Assembly (NCBI RefSeq): GCF_029323795.1
Contig: NZ_CP119758.1
Span: 4,712,001-4,776,000, forward strand
Origin: Zobellia alginiliquefaciens
GTDB lineage: Bacteria; Bacteroidota; Bacteroidia; Flavobacteriales; Flavobacteriaceae
Length of the DNA: 64,000 nt
Direction: 5' to 3'
Shown here: piece after piece, positions 8,755-16,917 of the stretch
Layout of the letters: each line of letters opens with the position of its first letter
Position numbering within the stretch: the stretch's first letter is position 1
Position numbers and translations under genes: made by a program
Notes under the pieces: generated by a model
Databases searched by the model: none
Told to the model about the DNA's origin: nothing
The model's input: only the letters and a program-made list of their open reading frames with translations

Positions 8755-8802
8755 TTACCCAAAAGTGACATAGTTACCAAAAAGAGTAAATTGCTAATTA
8801 CC
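8755..8802. promoter_or_regulatory. Three direct TTACC repeats in HxlR/VOC intergenic region
   Basis: TTACCCAAAAG at 8755, TTACCAAAAAG at 8774 and TTACCAACAG at 8798 lie in the same orientation, 19 and 24 bases apart. They sit between the divergent VOC and HxlR start codons. They are candidate regulator-binding sites, inferred only from repetition and position. Confidence 0.4.
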
Positions 8803-8819
8803 AACAGTTTGTATCTAAA

Positions 8820-9140
8820 ATGAATAATAAAAATTACTGCCCTTTAAATCACACCATGAATTTAATCGGTACCAAGTGGAAACCAATTGTTCTTTTTCAT
8901 CTCCTTGATGGGCCATTACGTTCTGGCGTATTACAGAAGAAAATTCCAGGAATATCAAATAAAATGTTTACTCAAACTGTACGTGAACTAGAAAAAGACG
9001 GACTGGTCATGAGAGAGGTATTTCCCGTGGTTCCTCCAAAAGTTGAATACGGTTTAACAGAAAAAGGAAAATCACTCAAAGACATCTTAGAAAGTCTGGA
9101 TAAATGGGGCGCTGACAATAGTAAACCGGCATTAAATTAA
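8820..9140 (+). CDS. HxlR family winged-helix transcriptional regulator
   Basis: 106 residues, the usual HxlR length. The N-terminal Cys (CPLNHTMNLIGTKWKPIVLFHL) typical of redox- or aldehyde-sensing HxlR members is present. The recognition helix region is ISNKMFTQTVRELEKDGLV and the wing is VVPPKVEYGLTEKGKSL. It is divergently transcribed from the VOC protein gene, so it probably controls that gene and itself, perhaps in response to reactive aldehydes or oxidants. The effector is not deducible. Confidence 0.9.
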   Translation: MNNKNYCPLNHTMNLIGTKWKPIVLFHLLDGPLRSGVLQKKIPGISNKMFTQTVRELEKDGLVMREVFPVVPPKVEYGLTEKGKSLKDILESLDKWGADNSKPALN

Positions 9141-9269
9141 GTATCCTTTTCACTACCCACAATTCCTATTACAAGGAAAAATTCATTTTTTTTGAAAATA
9201 ATTCGTTTTTGGTGCAACTTTTCGTGCCTTAGGTTGTCTATTAGGTAATCAATCAAAAAATGAACAGTG

Positions 9270-9938
9270 ATGAAATCATTAAAAACGAGTCTTCTTGTAT
9301 TATGTTTGGGAGCAACTTTCTTTGGTTCTGCCCAAAATGAAACAGAAGAATACTTGGAATTTAACGACCGTAACAACGTCGTTCACGGGGTATATCTTGG
9401 CCTTACTATGGGTGTTGGCGAAATTGATGATCAAAATGCATTCATGGGCGGGCTTAAAGTTGCCTATGTAGCCAATCGCCAATTTGAAATAGGCTTTGCG
9501 GGCAATTTTCTATACTCGGAACAAGATATTTATAACAACAGTCTAGCGCGTTACGAAGACTTAATAGGTGCTTACGGTGGTTTACATCTAGAGCCTATAT
9601 TTTTTAGTAAAAAACGTGTCAACCTTTCTTTTCCCCTTTTACTAGGTGCCGGTGGTGTGGGGTATATAGATAATCGTTTTCATGATGATGAGAGGTACGA
9701 AGAAGAACTTACAGAAGATGATTTTGATGTAGTTTTTGTAGCAGAACCCGGAATCAGTGCTCTTTTTAATATATCACGCTATCTGCAATTAGAAGCTGGT
9801 GTAAAATATCGTTTTTCCAGTAGAATTCAACTTCCCCCAACGCGCACTACACGCATTAATGGCTTCTCAGCCGGAATAGGAGTTAAAGTAGGCATCTTTA
9901 ATATGGGCCGTAACCGTTATAAAAAGAACATACAATGA
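9270..9938 (+). CDS. Outer-membrane beta-barrel protein of unknown function
   Basis: 222 residues from the ATG at 9270; a GTG three bases earlier is in frame but less likely. The signal peptide is MKSLKTSLLVLCLGATFFGSAQ. Alternating amphipathic strands follow (GVYLGLTMGVGE, KVAYVANRQFEIGFAGNFLY, LQLEAGVKYRFSS, FSAGIGVKVGIF), which fits a small porin-like or OmpW-like barrel. The stop overlaps the start of the next small gene by four bases (ATGA). Confidence 0.65.
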   Translation: MKSLKTSLLVLCLGATFFGSAQNETEEYLEFNDRNNVVHGVYLGLTMGVGEIDDQNAFMGGLKVAYVANRQFEIGFAGNFLYSEQDIYNNSLARYEDLIGAYGGLHLEPIFFSKKRVNLSFPLLLGAGGVGYIDNRFHDDERYEEELTEDDFDVVFVAEPGISALFNISRYLQLEAGVKYRFSSRIQLPPTRTTRINGFSAGIGVKVGIFNMGRNRYKKNIQ

Positions 9939-10126
9939 CAAAAATCAAAAGACAGTGTGCATTCTGCCATGACGTAATTGAGACACAACATGTATTCAGC
10001 GAAAATAATCAAGTGTACCTTAAAAACGACTCCAACTCTAATCGACTAAATGTAGAGGAATGGTCTCCCATTAATTTTCAATGGATTCCCGTTACACAGC
10101 TCAAAGAACGCTTAGTGCACCTATAA
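9935..10126 (+). CDS. Small CxxC protein, unknown
   Basis: 63 residues, MTKIKRQCAFCHDVI... with one CxxC followed by His. It is charged and has no signal peptide. The ATGA overlap with the upstream barrel gene supports real, coupled translation. A metal- or disulfide-binding role is possible from the CxxC only. I do not recognise a family. Confidence 0.5.
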   Translation: MTKIKRQCAFCHDVIETQHVFSENNQVYLKNDSNSNRLNVEEWSPINFQWIPVTQLKERLVHL

Positions 10127-10180
10127 AAAATTTACAATTCATCAACCTGCTTGTCCACTGATAAGCATAAATCAATCAAA

Positions 10181-10903
10181 ATGCGAAAAAAAACGATGTA
10201 TATCGCCATGGCCGTGGCATGTGGAATTCTTACCTCTTGTGACTATGACCATATACGAGCTTCGGATGAAATCACCACTAAAGATTTAACCATTTCAGAT
10301 TATGACGGACTAAAAGTTTCCAATGCTTTTGATGTCTACGTTACCTTTTCAGATAATGAAGAGGAAATCCAAATTGAAGCGAATGACAATTTACAAGACC
10401 GTATTGTTGTTGCACGAGAAGGAAACGAAGTTATCATCAAACTTAAAAGATACACAACGGTAAGTGGCAATCCCACATTAAAGGCTTTTATAACCACCAA
10501 AGACATTTCTGAATTTGACCTCTCTGGAGCAGCAAGCGTAACCTTAGAAAGTCCTTGGAATACCGAACGTGGCAAAATTGAGCTTTCCGGAGCGTCTGAC
10601 CTTACCGGTGAAGTCTTTGCAGATTATCTGAATGTTGACCTAAATGGTGCATCTGAAGCCGATATTTACGGGGAAGTAAAATCCATACACGCCAACCTTT
10701 CCGGAAGCAGTGACTTTAGAAATTACGATTTACAAATAGAACGTTTGAACATAGATCTTTCAGGAGCCAGTGAAGCTTTCCTTACTGCCACGGAATCAAT
10801 AGATGTAGAGGCAACGGGAGCGAGCACTCTAAACTACAAGGGTACTGCAGTTATCAATCATGAACGGATAAAAGGAGCTTCACAGCTAAAAAATAGAAAC
10901 TAG
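10181..10903 (+). CDS. GIN domain (DUF2807) lipoprotein
   Basis: 240 residues from ATG 10181. The open frame extends upstream to a TTG, but the ATG places a good lipoprotein signal (MYIAMAVACGILTSC) at the N-terminus. The mature part is a GIN/DUF2807 beta-helix: LTISDYDGLKVSNAFDVYVTFSDNEEE, then repeated LSGAxxVxLE/LSGASxL-type coils (about residues 110-235). Such proteins are envelope-exposed in Bacteroidetes and their role is unknown. The stop codon lies inside a convergent terminator hairpin shared with hisIE. Confidence 0.85.
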   Translation: MRKKTMYIAMAVACGILTSCDYDHIRASDEITTKDLTISDYDGLKVSNAFDVYVTFSDNEEEIQIEANDNLQDRIVVAREGNEVIIKLKRYTTVSGNPTLKAFITTKDISEFDLSGAASVTLESPWNTERGKIELSGASDLTGEVFADYLNVDLNGASEADIYGEVKSIHANLSGSSDFRNYDLQIERLNIDLSGASEAFLTATESIDVEATGASTLNYKGTAVINHERIKGASQLKNRN

Positions 10904-10934
10904 TAAAACGACTATTTATGTCGTTTTACTAGTT
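10898..10934. terminator. 15-bp perfect hairpin overlapping both stop codons
   Basis: AACTAGTAAAACGAC (10898-10912) pairs perfectly with GTCGTTTTACTAGTT (10920-10934) around a seven-base loop. The GIN gene stop (TAG, 10901-10903) and the hisIE stop (10912-10914 on the minus strand) are both inside it. It is a likely bidirectional terminator, although the U-tract is short. Confidence 0.75.
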
Positions 10935-11511
10935 CCGCTTCTATATCTTTTAAGGTGAATCCTTTTGCCTGAAGCAACATTAGGTAGTGAAAAAGTAAAT
11001 CGGCACTTTCATATAAAAAGAGGTCATCGTTATCATCCATGGCCTCTATTACAGTTTCCACGGCTTCCTCCCCAACCTTTTGGGCTATTTTGTTTATGCC
11101 TTTTTCAAATAAAGAGGCAACATATGATTTACTAGAATCCGAAGCTTCACGACGCTGCTTGATGACTTCTTCCAATTGCGAAAAGAAACCAAAATTAGGG
11201 TTATTCTCTTCGTTCCAACAGGTACCGGTTCCTTTATGACAAGTAGGACCTACGGGTTTTACAAAAACTAGAAGTGTATCATCGTCACAATCGTTTTTAA
11301 TATCTACCAGCTCCAAAAAATTTCCGCTCTCCTCCCCTTTGGTCCATAATCTTTTTTTAGTGCGACTATAAAACGTTACTTTTTTGGTCTCTTCAGTTTT
11401 GTCAAAAGCCTCTTGGTTCATGTACCCCAGCATCAAAACGTTTTTTGTAACTGCGTCCTGAATAATTGCCGGTACAAGTCCGTCTCCATTTTTATTGAAA
11501 TCTATTTTCAT
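10912..11511 (-). CDS. hisIE: Bifunctional phosphoribosyl-AMP cyclohydrolase / phosphoribosyl-ATP diphosphatase
   Basis: 199 residues; catalyses steps 2 and 3 of histidine biosynthesis. The N-terminal HisI domain (about 1-105) has the DCDDDT metal-binding motif and CHKGTGTCW cysteines. The C-terminal HisE domain (about 110-199) has EEAVETVIEA and ADLLFHYLMLL. Fusion in this order is the usual Bacteroidetes form. It is the last gene of the his operon, separated from hisF by an unusual aspartate/glutamate racemase gene. Confidence 0.96.
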   Translation of the reverse strand: MKIDFNKNGDGLVPAIIQDAVTKNVLMLGYMNQEAFDKTEETKKVTFYSRTKKRLWTKGEESGNFLELVDIKNDCDDDTLLVFVKPVGPTCHKGTGTCWNEENNPNFGFFSQLEEVIKQRREASDSSKSYVASLFEKGINKIAQKVGEEAVETVIEAMDDNDDLFLYESADLLFHYLMLLQAKGFTLKDIEAELVKRHK

Positions 11512-11521
11512 CGTATATATT

Positions 11522-12214
11522 TTAAGCCAGTGCGAATTTTACGGCCGCATGAGCATGTTCTTTTGTGGTATCTATAACCGCTATCGTACAATCTTCTTGC
11601 TGAATTAGTAACGGTATTTCGGTACAACCTAAAATAACACCTTGCGCACCTTCTTTTTCGGCTTTGCCAATAATGTCTAAATATTTCTTTTTTGATTCTT
11701 CAGTAATAATGCCTTTGGAGAGTTCATGATATATTACGTCATGAACCACCTCTCTATCTTCTTTAGAAGGAATCAATACCTCTATTTGAAACTGATTTTT
11801 AAGGATGTCCTTATAGAAATCCAACTCCATAGTATACTTCGTACCCAGCAACAATATTTTTTGGCATCCTTTTGCTTTGACCGCCTCTCCGGCAACCTCC
11901 GCTATATGCAATACGGGAACATCTATTTTTTCTTCGATTGCGGGAACACTTAAATGCATAGTATTGGCACATATTAAAATAACCTCGGCCCCTGCATTTT
12001 GCAATCGCAAGGCTATTTTGGCCATTTCAGCGTGCAGCGTATCCCAATCGCCTTTTCCCTGCTTTTCAGCTATATCCGTAAAATTAACAGACTCAATTAT
12101 GCATTTACAAGAATTTTGCCCACCTAATGTTTCTGCTACTTTTGAATTCAGTAACTGGTAGTACAACTGTGTTGATTGCCATGTAATGCCCCCTATCAAT
12201 CCTATTTTTTTCAT
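11522..12214 (-). CDS. Aspartate/glutamate racemase family protein (in his operon)
   Basis: 230 residues, the usual length of the cofactor-independent Asp/Glu/hydantoin racemase superfamily. Both catalytic cysteines are present: Cys82 in LICANTMHLS and Cys197 in VILGCTEIPLL. The N-terminal KKIGLIGGITWQST is typical of the YgeA/amino-acid racemase branch. It lies 10 bases upstream of hisIE and 41 bases after hisF, so it is probably co-transcribed with the histidine genes. A role in histidine metabolism is not established. D-amino acid supply is the family expectation. Confidence 0.88.
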   Translation of the reverse strand: MKKIGLIGGITWQSTQLYYQLLNSKVAETLGGQNSCKCIIESVNFTDIAEKQGKGDWDTLHAEMAKIALRLQNAGAEVILICANTMHLSVPAIEEKIDVPVLHIAEVAGEAVKAKGCQKILLLGTKYTMELDFYKDILKNQFQIEVLIPSKEDREVVHDVIYHELSKGIITEESKKKYLDIIGKAEKEGAQGVILGCTEIPLLIQQEDCTIAVIDTTKEHAHAAVKFALA

Positions 12215-12255
12215 AGTCGGTTATTTTATTTGAATTCTTTGTTCATACTCCCGGC

Positions 12256-13011
12256 CTATAATCGTACCGGAATACCGTTATCTTTTAAATCTTCTTTTAA
12301 ATCTTTAATACCGATTTCTTTAAAATGAAAAACACTGGCTGCAAGGGCCGCATCGGCTTTTCCATTAACAAAGGTATCTGTAAAGTGTTGCATGTTTCCC
12401 GCACCGCCTGAAGCAATAATAGGAATGTTCAATTCCGTACTCAGTTTGCTCAGCGCTTCATTGGCAAAACCATCTTTAGTACCATCATGATCCATTGAGG
12501 TAAAAAGAATTTCACCTGCTCCCCGTTCTTCTACTTCTTTTGCCCATTCAAACAGTTTACGTTCCGTAGGCACTTTACCTCCTACCAAATGAACGATCCA
12601 CTCTCCATCTATCTGTTTGGCATCTATGGCTACCACAATACACTGCGAACCGAATTTCGCCACCAAATCGTTTATTAACTGTGGATTCTTTACTGCGGAT
12701 GAATTAATAGAAACCTTATCCGCTCCATTTTGCAACAGAACATCAACATCTTCCACAGACGAAATTCCCCCGCCTACCGTAAACGGAATACTTACTTTTT
12801 CCGCTACGTGGTAAACTAGCTCCGCTAAAGTTTTTCGCTTCTGTTCCGTTGCCGAAATATCTAGAAAAACCAGCTCGTCCGCTCCTTCCTTACTATAAAT
12901 TTCAGCCAATTCCACTGGGTCCCCCGCATCACGTAAATCAACAAAATTTACACCTTTTACCGTTCTTCCATCCTTTATATCCAAACAGGGTATTATTCTC
13001 TTTGCTAGCAT
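12256..13011 (-). CDS. hisF: Imidazole glycerol phosphate synthase, cyclase subunit
   Basis: 251 residues, a complete TIM barrel. The catalytic Asp11 ([12 protein letters not shown]) and Asp130 (VVAIDAK) are in the positions expected for HisF. Phosphate-binding GG motifs are present ([16 protein letters not shown]). With HisH it uses glutamine-derived ammonia to make imidazole glycerol phosphate and AICAR. It follows hisA by 29 bases. Confidence 0.98.
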   Translation of the reverse strand: MLAKRIIPCLDIKDGRTVKGVNFVDLRDAGDPVELAEIYSKEGADELVFLDISATEQKRKTLAELVYHVAEKVSIPFTVGGGISSVEDVDVLLQNGADKVSINSSAVKNPQLINDLVAKFGSQCIVVAIDAKQIDGEWIVHLVGGKVPTERKLFEWAKEVEERGAGEILFTSMDHDGTKDGFANEALSKLSTELNIPIIASGGAGNMQHFTDTFVNGKADAALAASVFHFKEIGIKDLKEDLKDNGIPVRL

Positions 13012-13040
13012 ATTACAATGTTCTTTATTGCTTAAATTTC

Positions 13041-13811
13041 TTACCGCCCTCCCATTTCCAATATAAAATCCTCTAGCTGTTTTAAGCTGATTCTATTTTC
13101 ATAGATGGCTTTTCCGATTATTGTGCCTTCACAGCCCATTTCTGCAAGTTTTGGCAATTCATCAAAAGTTGAAATACCACCGCTGGCAATCAATTTTAGT
13201 CGCTGGGTTACCTTTCCCTCAACTCCCTTCATATCAACTTTACACTGCTCTAAAATCTTTTTATATAAATCGAATGAAGGTCCTTCTAGCATGCCGTCTT
13301 TGGAAATATCGGTACAGATGACATAGGCAATTCCTTTTTCTTGATATGATGAAATAAACGGAATCAATTTTTCAGTAGATTCCTCCTGCCAACCCGAAAC
13401 GGCTACTTTTTCATCTTTGGCATCCGCACCTAAAATAATTTTCTCGGCACCGTAAGTTTGAATCCAGCTGGAAAACGTCTCCTTATCTTTTACCGCAATA
13501 CTTCCGCCAGTAATTTGGTTCGCTCCGCTTTCAAAAGCGATTCTTAGATCATCATCCGTTTTCAATCCGCCGCCGAAATCAATGTTCAACGTGGTGCCAC
13601 AAGCAATTTGCTCTAAAATCTTATGATTTACGATATGTTTGCTCTTAGCGCCATCCAAATCCACCAAATGCAAATATTGAATACCATGTGCTTCAAACTC
13701 CTTCGCTACCTCTAACGGGTTCTCATTGTATATTTTTTTAGTATCATAGTCCCCTTTTGAAAGGCGAACGCATTTACCATCTATGATATCTATTGCGGGT
13801 ATTATTCTCAT
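13041..13811 (-). CDS. hisA: ProFAR isomerase
   Basis: 256 residues, a TIM barrel homologous to HisF with Asp8 ([14 protein letters not shown]) and Asp130 (IILGADAKD) as the acid/base pair. It isomerises the aminoaldose ProFAR to the aminoketose PRFAR. It is slightly longer than usual because of a short insert around residues 205-215 ([15 protein letters not shown]). Its start codon directly abuts the heptamer array, so the sequence just 5' of hisA is repeat DNA instead of a normal leader. Confidence 0.97.
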   Translation of the reverse strand: MRIIPAIDIIDGKCVRLSKGDYDTKKIYNENPLEVAKEFEAHGIQYLHLVDLDGAKSKHIVNHKILEQIACGTTLNIDFGGGLKTDDDLRIAFESGANQITGGSIAVKDKETFSSWIQTYGAEKIILGADAKDEKVAVSGWQEESTEKLIPFISSYQEKGIAYVICTDISKDGMLEGPSFDLYKKILEQCKVDMKGVEGKVTQRLKLIASGGISTFDELPKLAEMGCEGTIIGKAIYENRISLKQLEDFILEMGGR

Positions 13812-13898
13812 TAGTTAGTAGTTAGTAGTTAGTAGTTAGTAGTTAGTAGTTAGTAGTTAGTAGTTAGTAGTTAGTAGTTAGTAGTTAGTAGTTAGTAG
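13812..13898 (+). repeat. TTAGTAG heptamer tandem array 2 (about 12 copies), inside the his operon
   Basis: 87 bases of perfect 7-bp repeat directly adjoining the hisA start codon (minus strand) and followed by the same conserved flank as array 1. It lies between hisH and hisA, so the his transcript must cross it. Copy number probably varies by slippage; that is inference. Confidence 0.97.
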
Positions 13899-13957
13899 AA
13901 GTTAAAAAACGCCCATTATAGAAATGCTTTACCTGAGATTTTTTTAATTTATTATCC
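13899..13957 (+). repeat. Conserved flank of heptamer array (copy 2)
   Basis: The AAGTTAAAAAACGCCCAT and ATGCTTTACCTGAG blocks and T-rich run match 2265-2325 with a few substitutions, in the same orientation relative to the array. About 50 bases further on (14006-14036), CTCAATACTCATTACTCAG-type sequence resembles the end of copy 1 at 2380-2400. Confidence 0.9.
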
Positions 13958-14037
13958 TTTATCTCTACTTCTAACTTCTCCATATTTATATATTTCCTCG
14001 TTGGAATCTCAATACTCATTACTCAGTACTAATTCCT

Positions 14038-14622
14038 CTATATATTCTTCAAAAAATTCCCAAGAATCTTCTCTCCTACGTCACTACTTTTCTCAGGGTG
14101 GAATTGGGTACCATAAAAATTGTCTTTCGCCAAGGCTGCGCTGTATTTTAGTCCGTATTCAGATACCGCTATGGTTTCTTTGCACAATGGTGCATAAAAA
14201 CTGTGTACCAAATAAACATGCTCTTTATCGGCTATGCCTTTGAACAAGTCCGATTTTAAATTCGCTATCTGGTTCCATCCAATTTGTGGGACTTTAACTT
14301 CGTTAGAAAACTTAACACAATCCACATCAAAAATTCCTAAGCCCTTTGTATTTCCTTCCTCGGAAGAGTGACACATGAGCTGCATACCCAAACAAATACC
14401 CAGTACGGGTTGTTTTAGCGTAGGTATAATTTTGTCCAGCCCGCTGTTCAAAAGCATTTTCATGGCACTACTCGCCTCACCTACACCTGGAAAAATAACC
14501 TTGTCCGCAGCTTTAATTTCTTCTGCATCACTACTCAAAACGGCATCGTACCCCAATCGCTTGATAGCGAATTTGATACTCTGAATATTCCCTGCACCGT
14601 AATTTATAATTACTATTTTCAT
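14038..14622 (-). CDS. hisH: Imidazole glycerol phosphate synthase, glutaminase subunit
   Basis: 194 residues, a class I glutamine amidotransferase. The nucleophile is Cys77 (LGICLGMQLM) and the His175/Glu177 pair completes the triad (GTQFHPEKS). It supplies ammonia to HisF. It is separated from hisA by a 226-base gap holding the heptamer repeat element and from hisB by an 83-base repeat-like spacer. Elsewhere in the operon genes are tightly packed. Confidence 0.97.
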   Translation of the reverse strand: MKIVIINYGAGNIQSIKFAIKRLGYDAVLSSDAEEIKAADKVIFPGVGEASSAMKMLLNSGLDKIIPTLKQPVLGICLGMQLMCHSSEEGNTKGLGIFDVDCVKFSNEVKVPQIGWNQIANLKSDLFKGIADKEHVYLVHSFYAPLCKETIAVSEYGLKYSAALAKDNFYGTQFHPEKSSDVGEKILGNFLKNI

Positions 14623-14705
14623 TTATTTAGTATTGAGTATCAAGTAATGAGTACAGAGCGAATATTAAAAAATTAATGCCTTGTACTCAACACTCACTAC
14701 TATTT
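14623..14705. repeat. Degenerate GAGTA-rich inverted repeat spacer
   Basis: The hisB-hisH gap contains TTTAGTATTGAGTATCAAGT and AATGAGTAC on one side and GTACTCAACACTCACTAC on the other, which are imperfect inverted copies. Similar sequence occurs at 8065-8105, 2380-2400 and 14006-14036. It looks like a relative of the dispersed intergenic repeat family. Confidence 0.55.
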
Positions 14706-15842
14706 TTAAAGAACTCCCTTTGTACTTGGCAGTACCATTTTTTCTACATCCCGTTTTACCGCCATTTTAATTGCCTTTGCGAATGCTTTAAAAATGGACT
14801 CTATCTTGTGATGTTCATTTTTTCCTTCCGCTTTTACATTTAGGTTGGCTTTGGCTCCGTCTGTAAAAGATTTAAAGAAATGATAGAACATTTCCGTTGG
14901 CATATCTCCTACCATCTCCCGATTAAACTCCGCATCCCAAACCAACCAATTACGACCACCAAAATCTATGGCCACTTGTGCCAAGCAGTCGTCCATAGGA
15001 AGGCAGAAACCGTAGCGTTCAATCCCCATTTTAGAACCTAGTACCGTGTGAAACACCTCCCCTAAAGCAATAGCTGTATCTTCAATAGTATGGTGCTCGT
15101 CTACTTCTAGATCACCATCTACTTTTATCTCCAAATCCATTTGTCCATGGCGAGCCAATTGATCTAGCATATGGTCAAAGAAAGACAGACCTGTTTTGAT
15201 ATTGCTTTTGCCCGTCCCGTCTAGGTTTAGATTGATGTAAATATCCGTTTCATTAGTTTTTCTGTGCGTTTCCGACACTCTGTTCTCCAACTTTAAAAAC
15301 TCATAGATTTTCTCCCAGTCGTTGCTTTCTAAAGCGATAACGGAATCCAACTCGCCTCTTTTCACTGTGATTTCTCCAGTACCCAAATTGGTTTCATCGT
15401 TAATGAAGATGCCTTTAGCCCCTAAGTTTTTAGCCAATTCAATATCCGTAAGGCGGTCACCGATTACGAACGAATTTTTTAAATCATAATCCTCAGAAAA
15501 ATACTCCGTTAACAAACCTGTACCTGGTTTTCTGGTATTTGCATTTTCATGGGGAAACGTACGGTCTAGAAAAACCTTGTCAAAAACGACTCCCTCGTTT
15601 TCAAAGGACTTCAAAATAAAATTATGCACGGGCCAGAACGTATCCTCTGGAAAAACATCGGTTCCAAGTCCGTCTTGGTTGGTAATCATTACCAATTCGT
15701 AATCGAGTTCTTTGGCTATTTTTCCCAAAAACGTAAATGCTTTGGGGTAAAAGACCATTTTCTCGAAAGCATCAATTTGCTCGTCAACAGTCTCTTTGAT
15801 TATGGTACCGTCCCTATCAATAAATAAAACTTTTTTTGCCAT
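14706..15842 (-). CDS. hisB: Bifunctional histidinol-phosphatase / imidazoleglycerol-phosphate dehydratase
   Basis: 378 residues. The N-terminal HAD phosphatase (about 1-165) has the DRDGT motif (Asp9, Asp11). The C-terminal IGP dehydratase (about 188-378) has the metal-binding HHTIED and EHHKIES motifs. It performs steps 6 and 8 of the pathway. The fused form is that of enterobacteria and Bacteroidetes. It follows hisC by 25 bases. Confidence 0.97.
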   Translation of the reverse strand: MAKKVLFIDRDGTIIKETVDEQIDAFEKMVFYPKAFTFLGKIAKELDYELVMITNQDGLGTDVFPEDTFWPVHNFILKSFENEGVVFDKVFLDRTFPHENANTRKPGTGLLTEYFSEDYDLKNSFVIGDRLTDIELAKNLGAKGIFINDETNLGTGEITVKRGELDSVIALESNDWEKIYEFLKLENRVSETHRKTNETDIYINLNLDGTGKSNIKTGLSFFDHMLDQLARHGQMDLEIKVDGDLEVDEHHTIEDTAIALGEVFHTVLGSKMGIERYGFCLPMDDCLAQVAIDFGGRNWLVWDAEFNREMVGDMPTEMFYHFFKSFTDGAKANLNVKAEGKNEHHKIESIFKAFAKAIKMAVKRDVEKMVLPSTKGVL

Positions 15843-15867
15843 AGTATTGGTCTCTTAAGCTTCTGGT

Positions 15868-16917
15868 TTAGGTTAGCTTATTTAGTACTTCTATTAATTT
15901 TTTATTCTCTTCTGGTGTACCCACCGTAAAACGCAAGGTGTTCTTACAAAGGGGCTGTGTTGTTCGGTTGCGCACTACAATTCCTTCTGCCAATAATTGA
16001 TTGTATCTATTGGTAGCATCATCCACTTTGGCTAACACAAAATTGGCGTCTGACGTATATATATTCTCCACAAACGAAACTTCACGCAATACTTTAAGTA
16101 GACGCTCTCTTTCATTCAATATATTGGAGATTTCGTCTTTTACAGACTGTACATCAAGAACCCGTTTTAATGCCTTTTGCTGCGTGAGTTCATTCACATT
16201 ATACGGTGGCTTAATTTTATTGAGTGCCGTTATTACTTCTTTGGATGCAATACAAACACCCAACCGAATCCCCGCCATTCCGTAAGCTTTGGAAAGCGTT
16301 TGAGTTACGACCAAATTTGGAAAATCAGACAATCTGGAGACCCAGCTTTCGCTTTCTGCAAAATCTATATAGGCCTCATCAATAACCACCAAACCATTGA
16401 ACTTATTCAGCAACCTCACCATACTTTCTTCGCTAAAAATATTTCCGGTAGGATTATTAGGCGAACACAAAAACAAGAGTTTTGAATGCTCATCCACAGC
16501 TTTTAAAATCCCTTCAACATCTGGCTGAAAATCTTCGGTTAGAAGCACTTCTCTATTTTCCACCATATTGATGCCCGAAAGCACTTTGTACATGCCGTAT
16601 GTTGGAGGCAAGGAAATAATATTGTCAACTTTCGGTTCACAGAAGGTCCTGAATATTAAATCTAGTACTTCGTCACTTCCATTGCCTAAAAGAATATTTT
16701 CCACCGAAATATCTTTCTGTTCTGCTAAAACCGCCTTTAAACCTCTTTGTTGCGGGTCTGGATATCGGTTCACTCCATTTTCGTACGGATTTTCATTCGC
16801 GTCTAAAAATACCATTTCCGAGCCGTCGGAAACGTATTCGTCCCGAGCGGAACTGTACGGACTCAAGCCTTTTACATTTTCCCTTATCAGGTTTTGTATA
16901 TTGAATTCTTTATTCAT
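15868..16917 (-). CDS. hisC: Histidinol-phosphate aminotransferase
   Basis: 349 residues, a fold-type I PLP enzyme. The Schiff-base Lys210 is in TQTLSKAYGMAGIRLG. Upstream motifs SPNNPTGN and VVIDEAYIDF and the C-terminal LRFTVGTPEEN are all present. It converts imidazole-acetol phosphate to histidinol phosphate. Its start overlaps the end of hisD by eight bases, which indicates translational coupling. Confidence 0.97.
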   Translation of the reverse strand: MNKEFNIQNLIRENVKGLSPYSSARDEYVSDGSEMVFLDANENPYENGVNRYPDPQQRGLKAVLAEQKDISVENILLGNGSDEVLDLIFRTFCEPKVDNIISLPPTYGMYKVLSGINMVENREVLLTEDFQPDVEGILKAVDEHSKLLFLCSPNNPTGNIFSEESMVRLLNKFNGLVVIDEAYIDFAESESWVSRLSDFPNLVVTQTLSKAYGMAGIRLGVCIASKEVITALNKIKPPYNVNELTQQKALKRVLDVQSVKDEISNILNERERLLKVLREVSFVENIYTSDANFVLAKVDDATNRYNQLLAEGIVVRNRTTQPLCKNTLRFTVGTPEENKKLIEVLNKLT

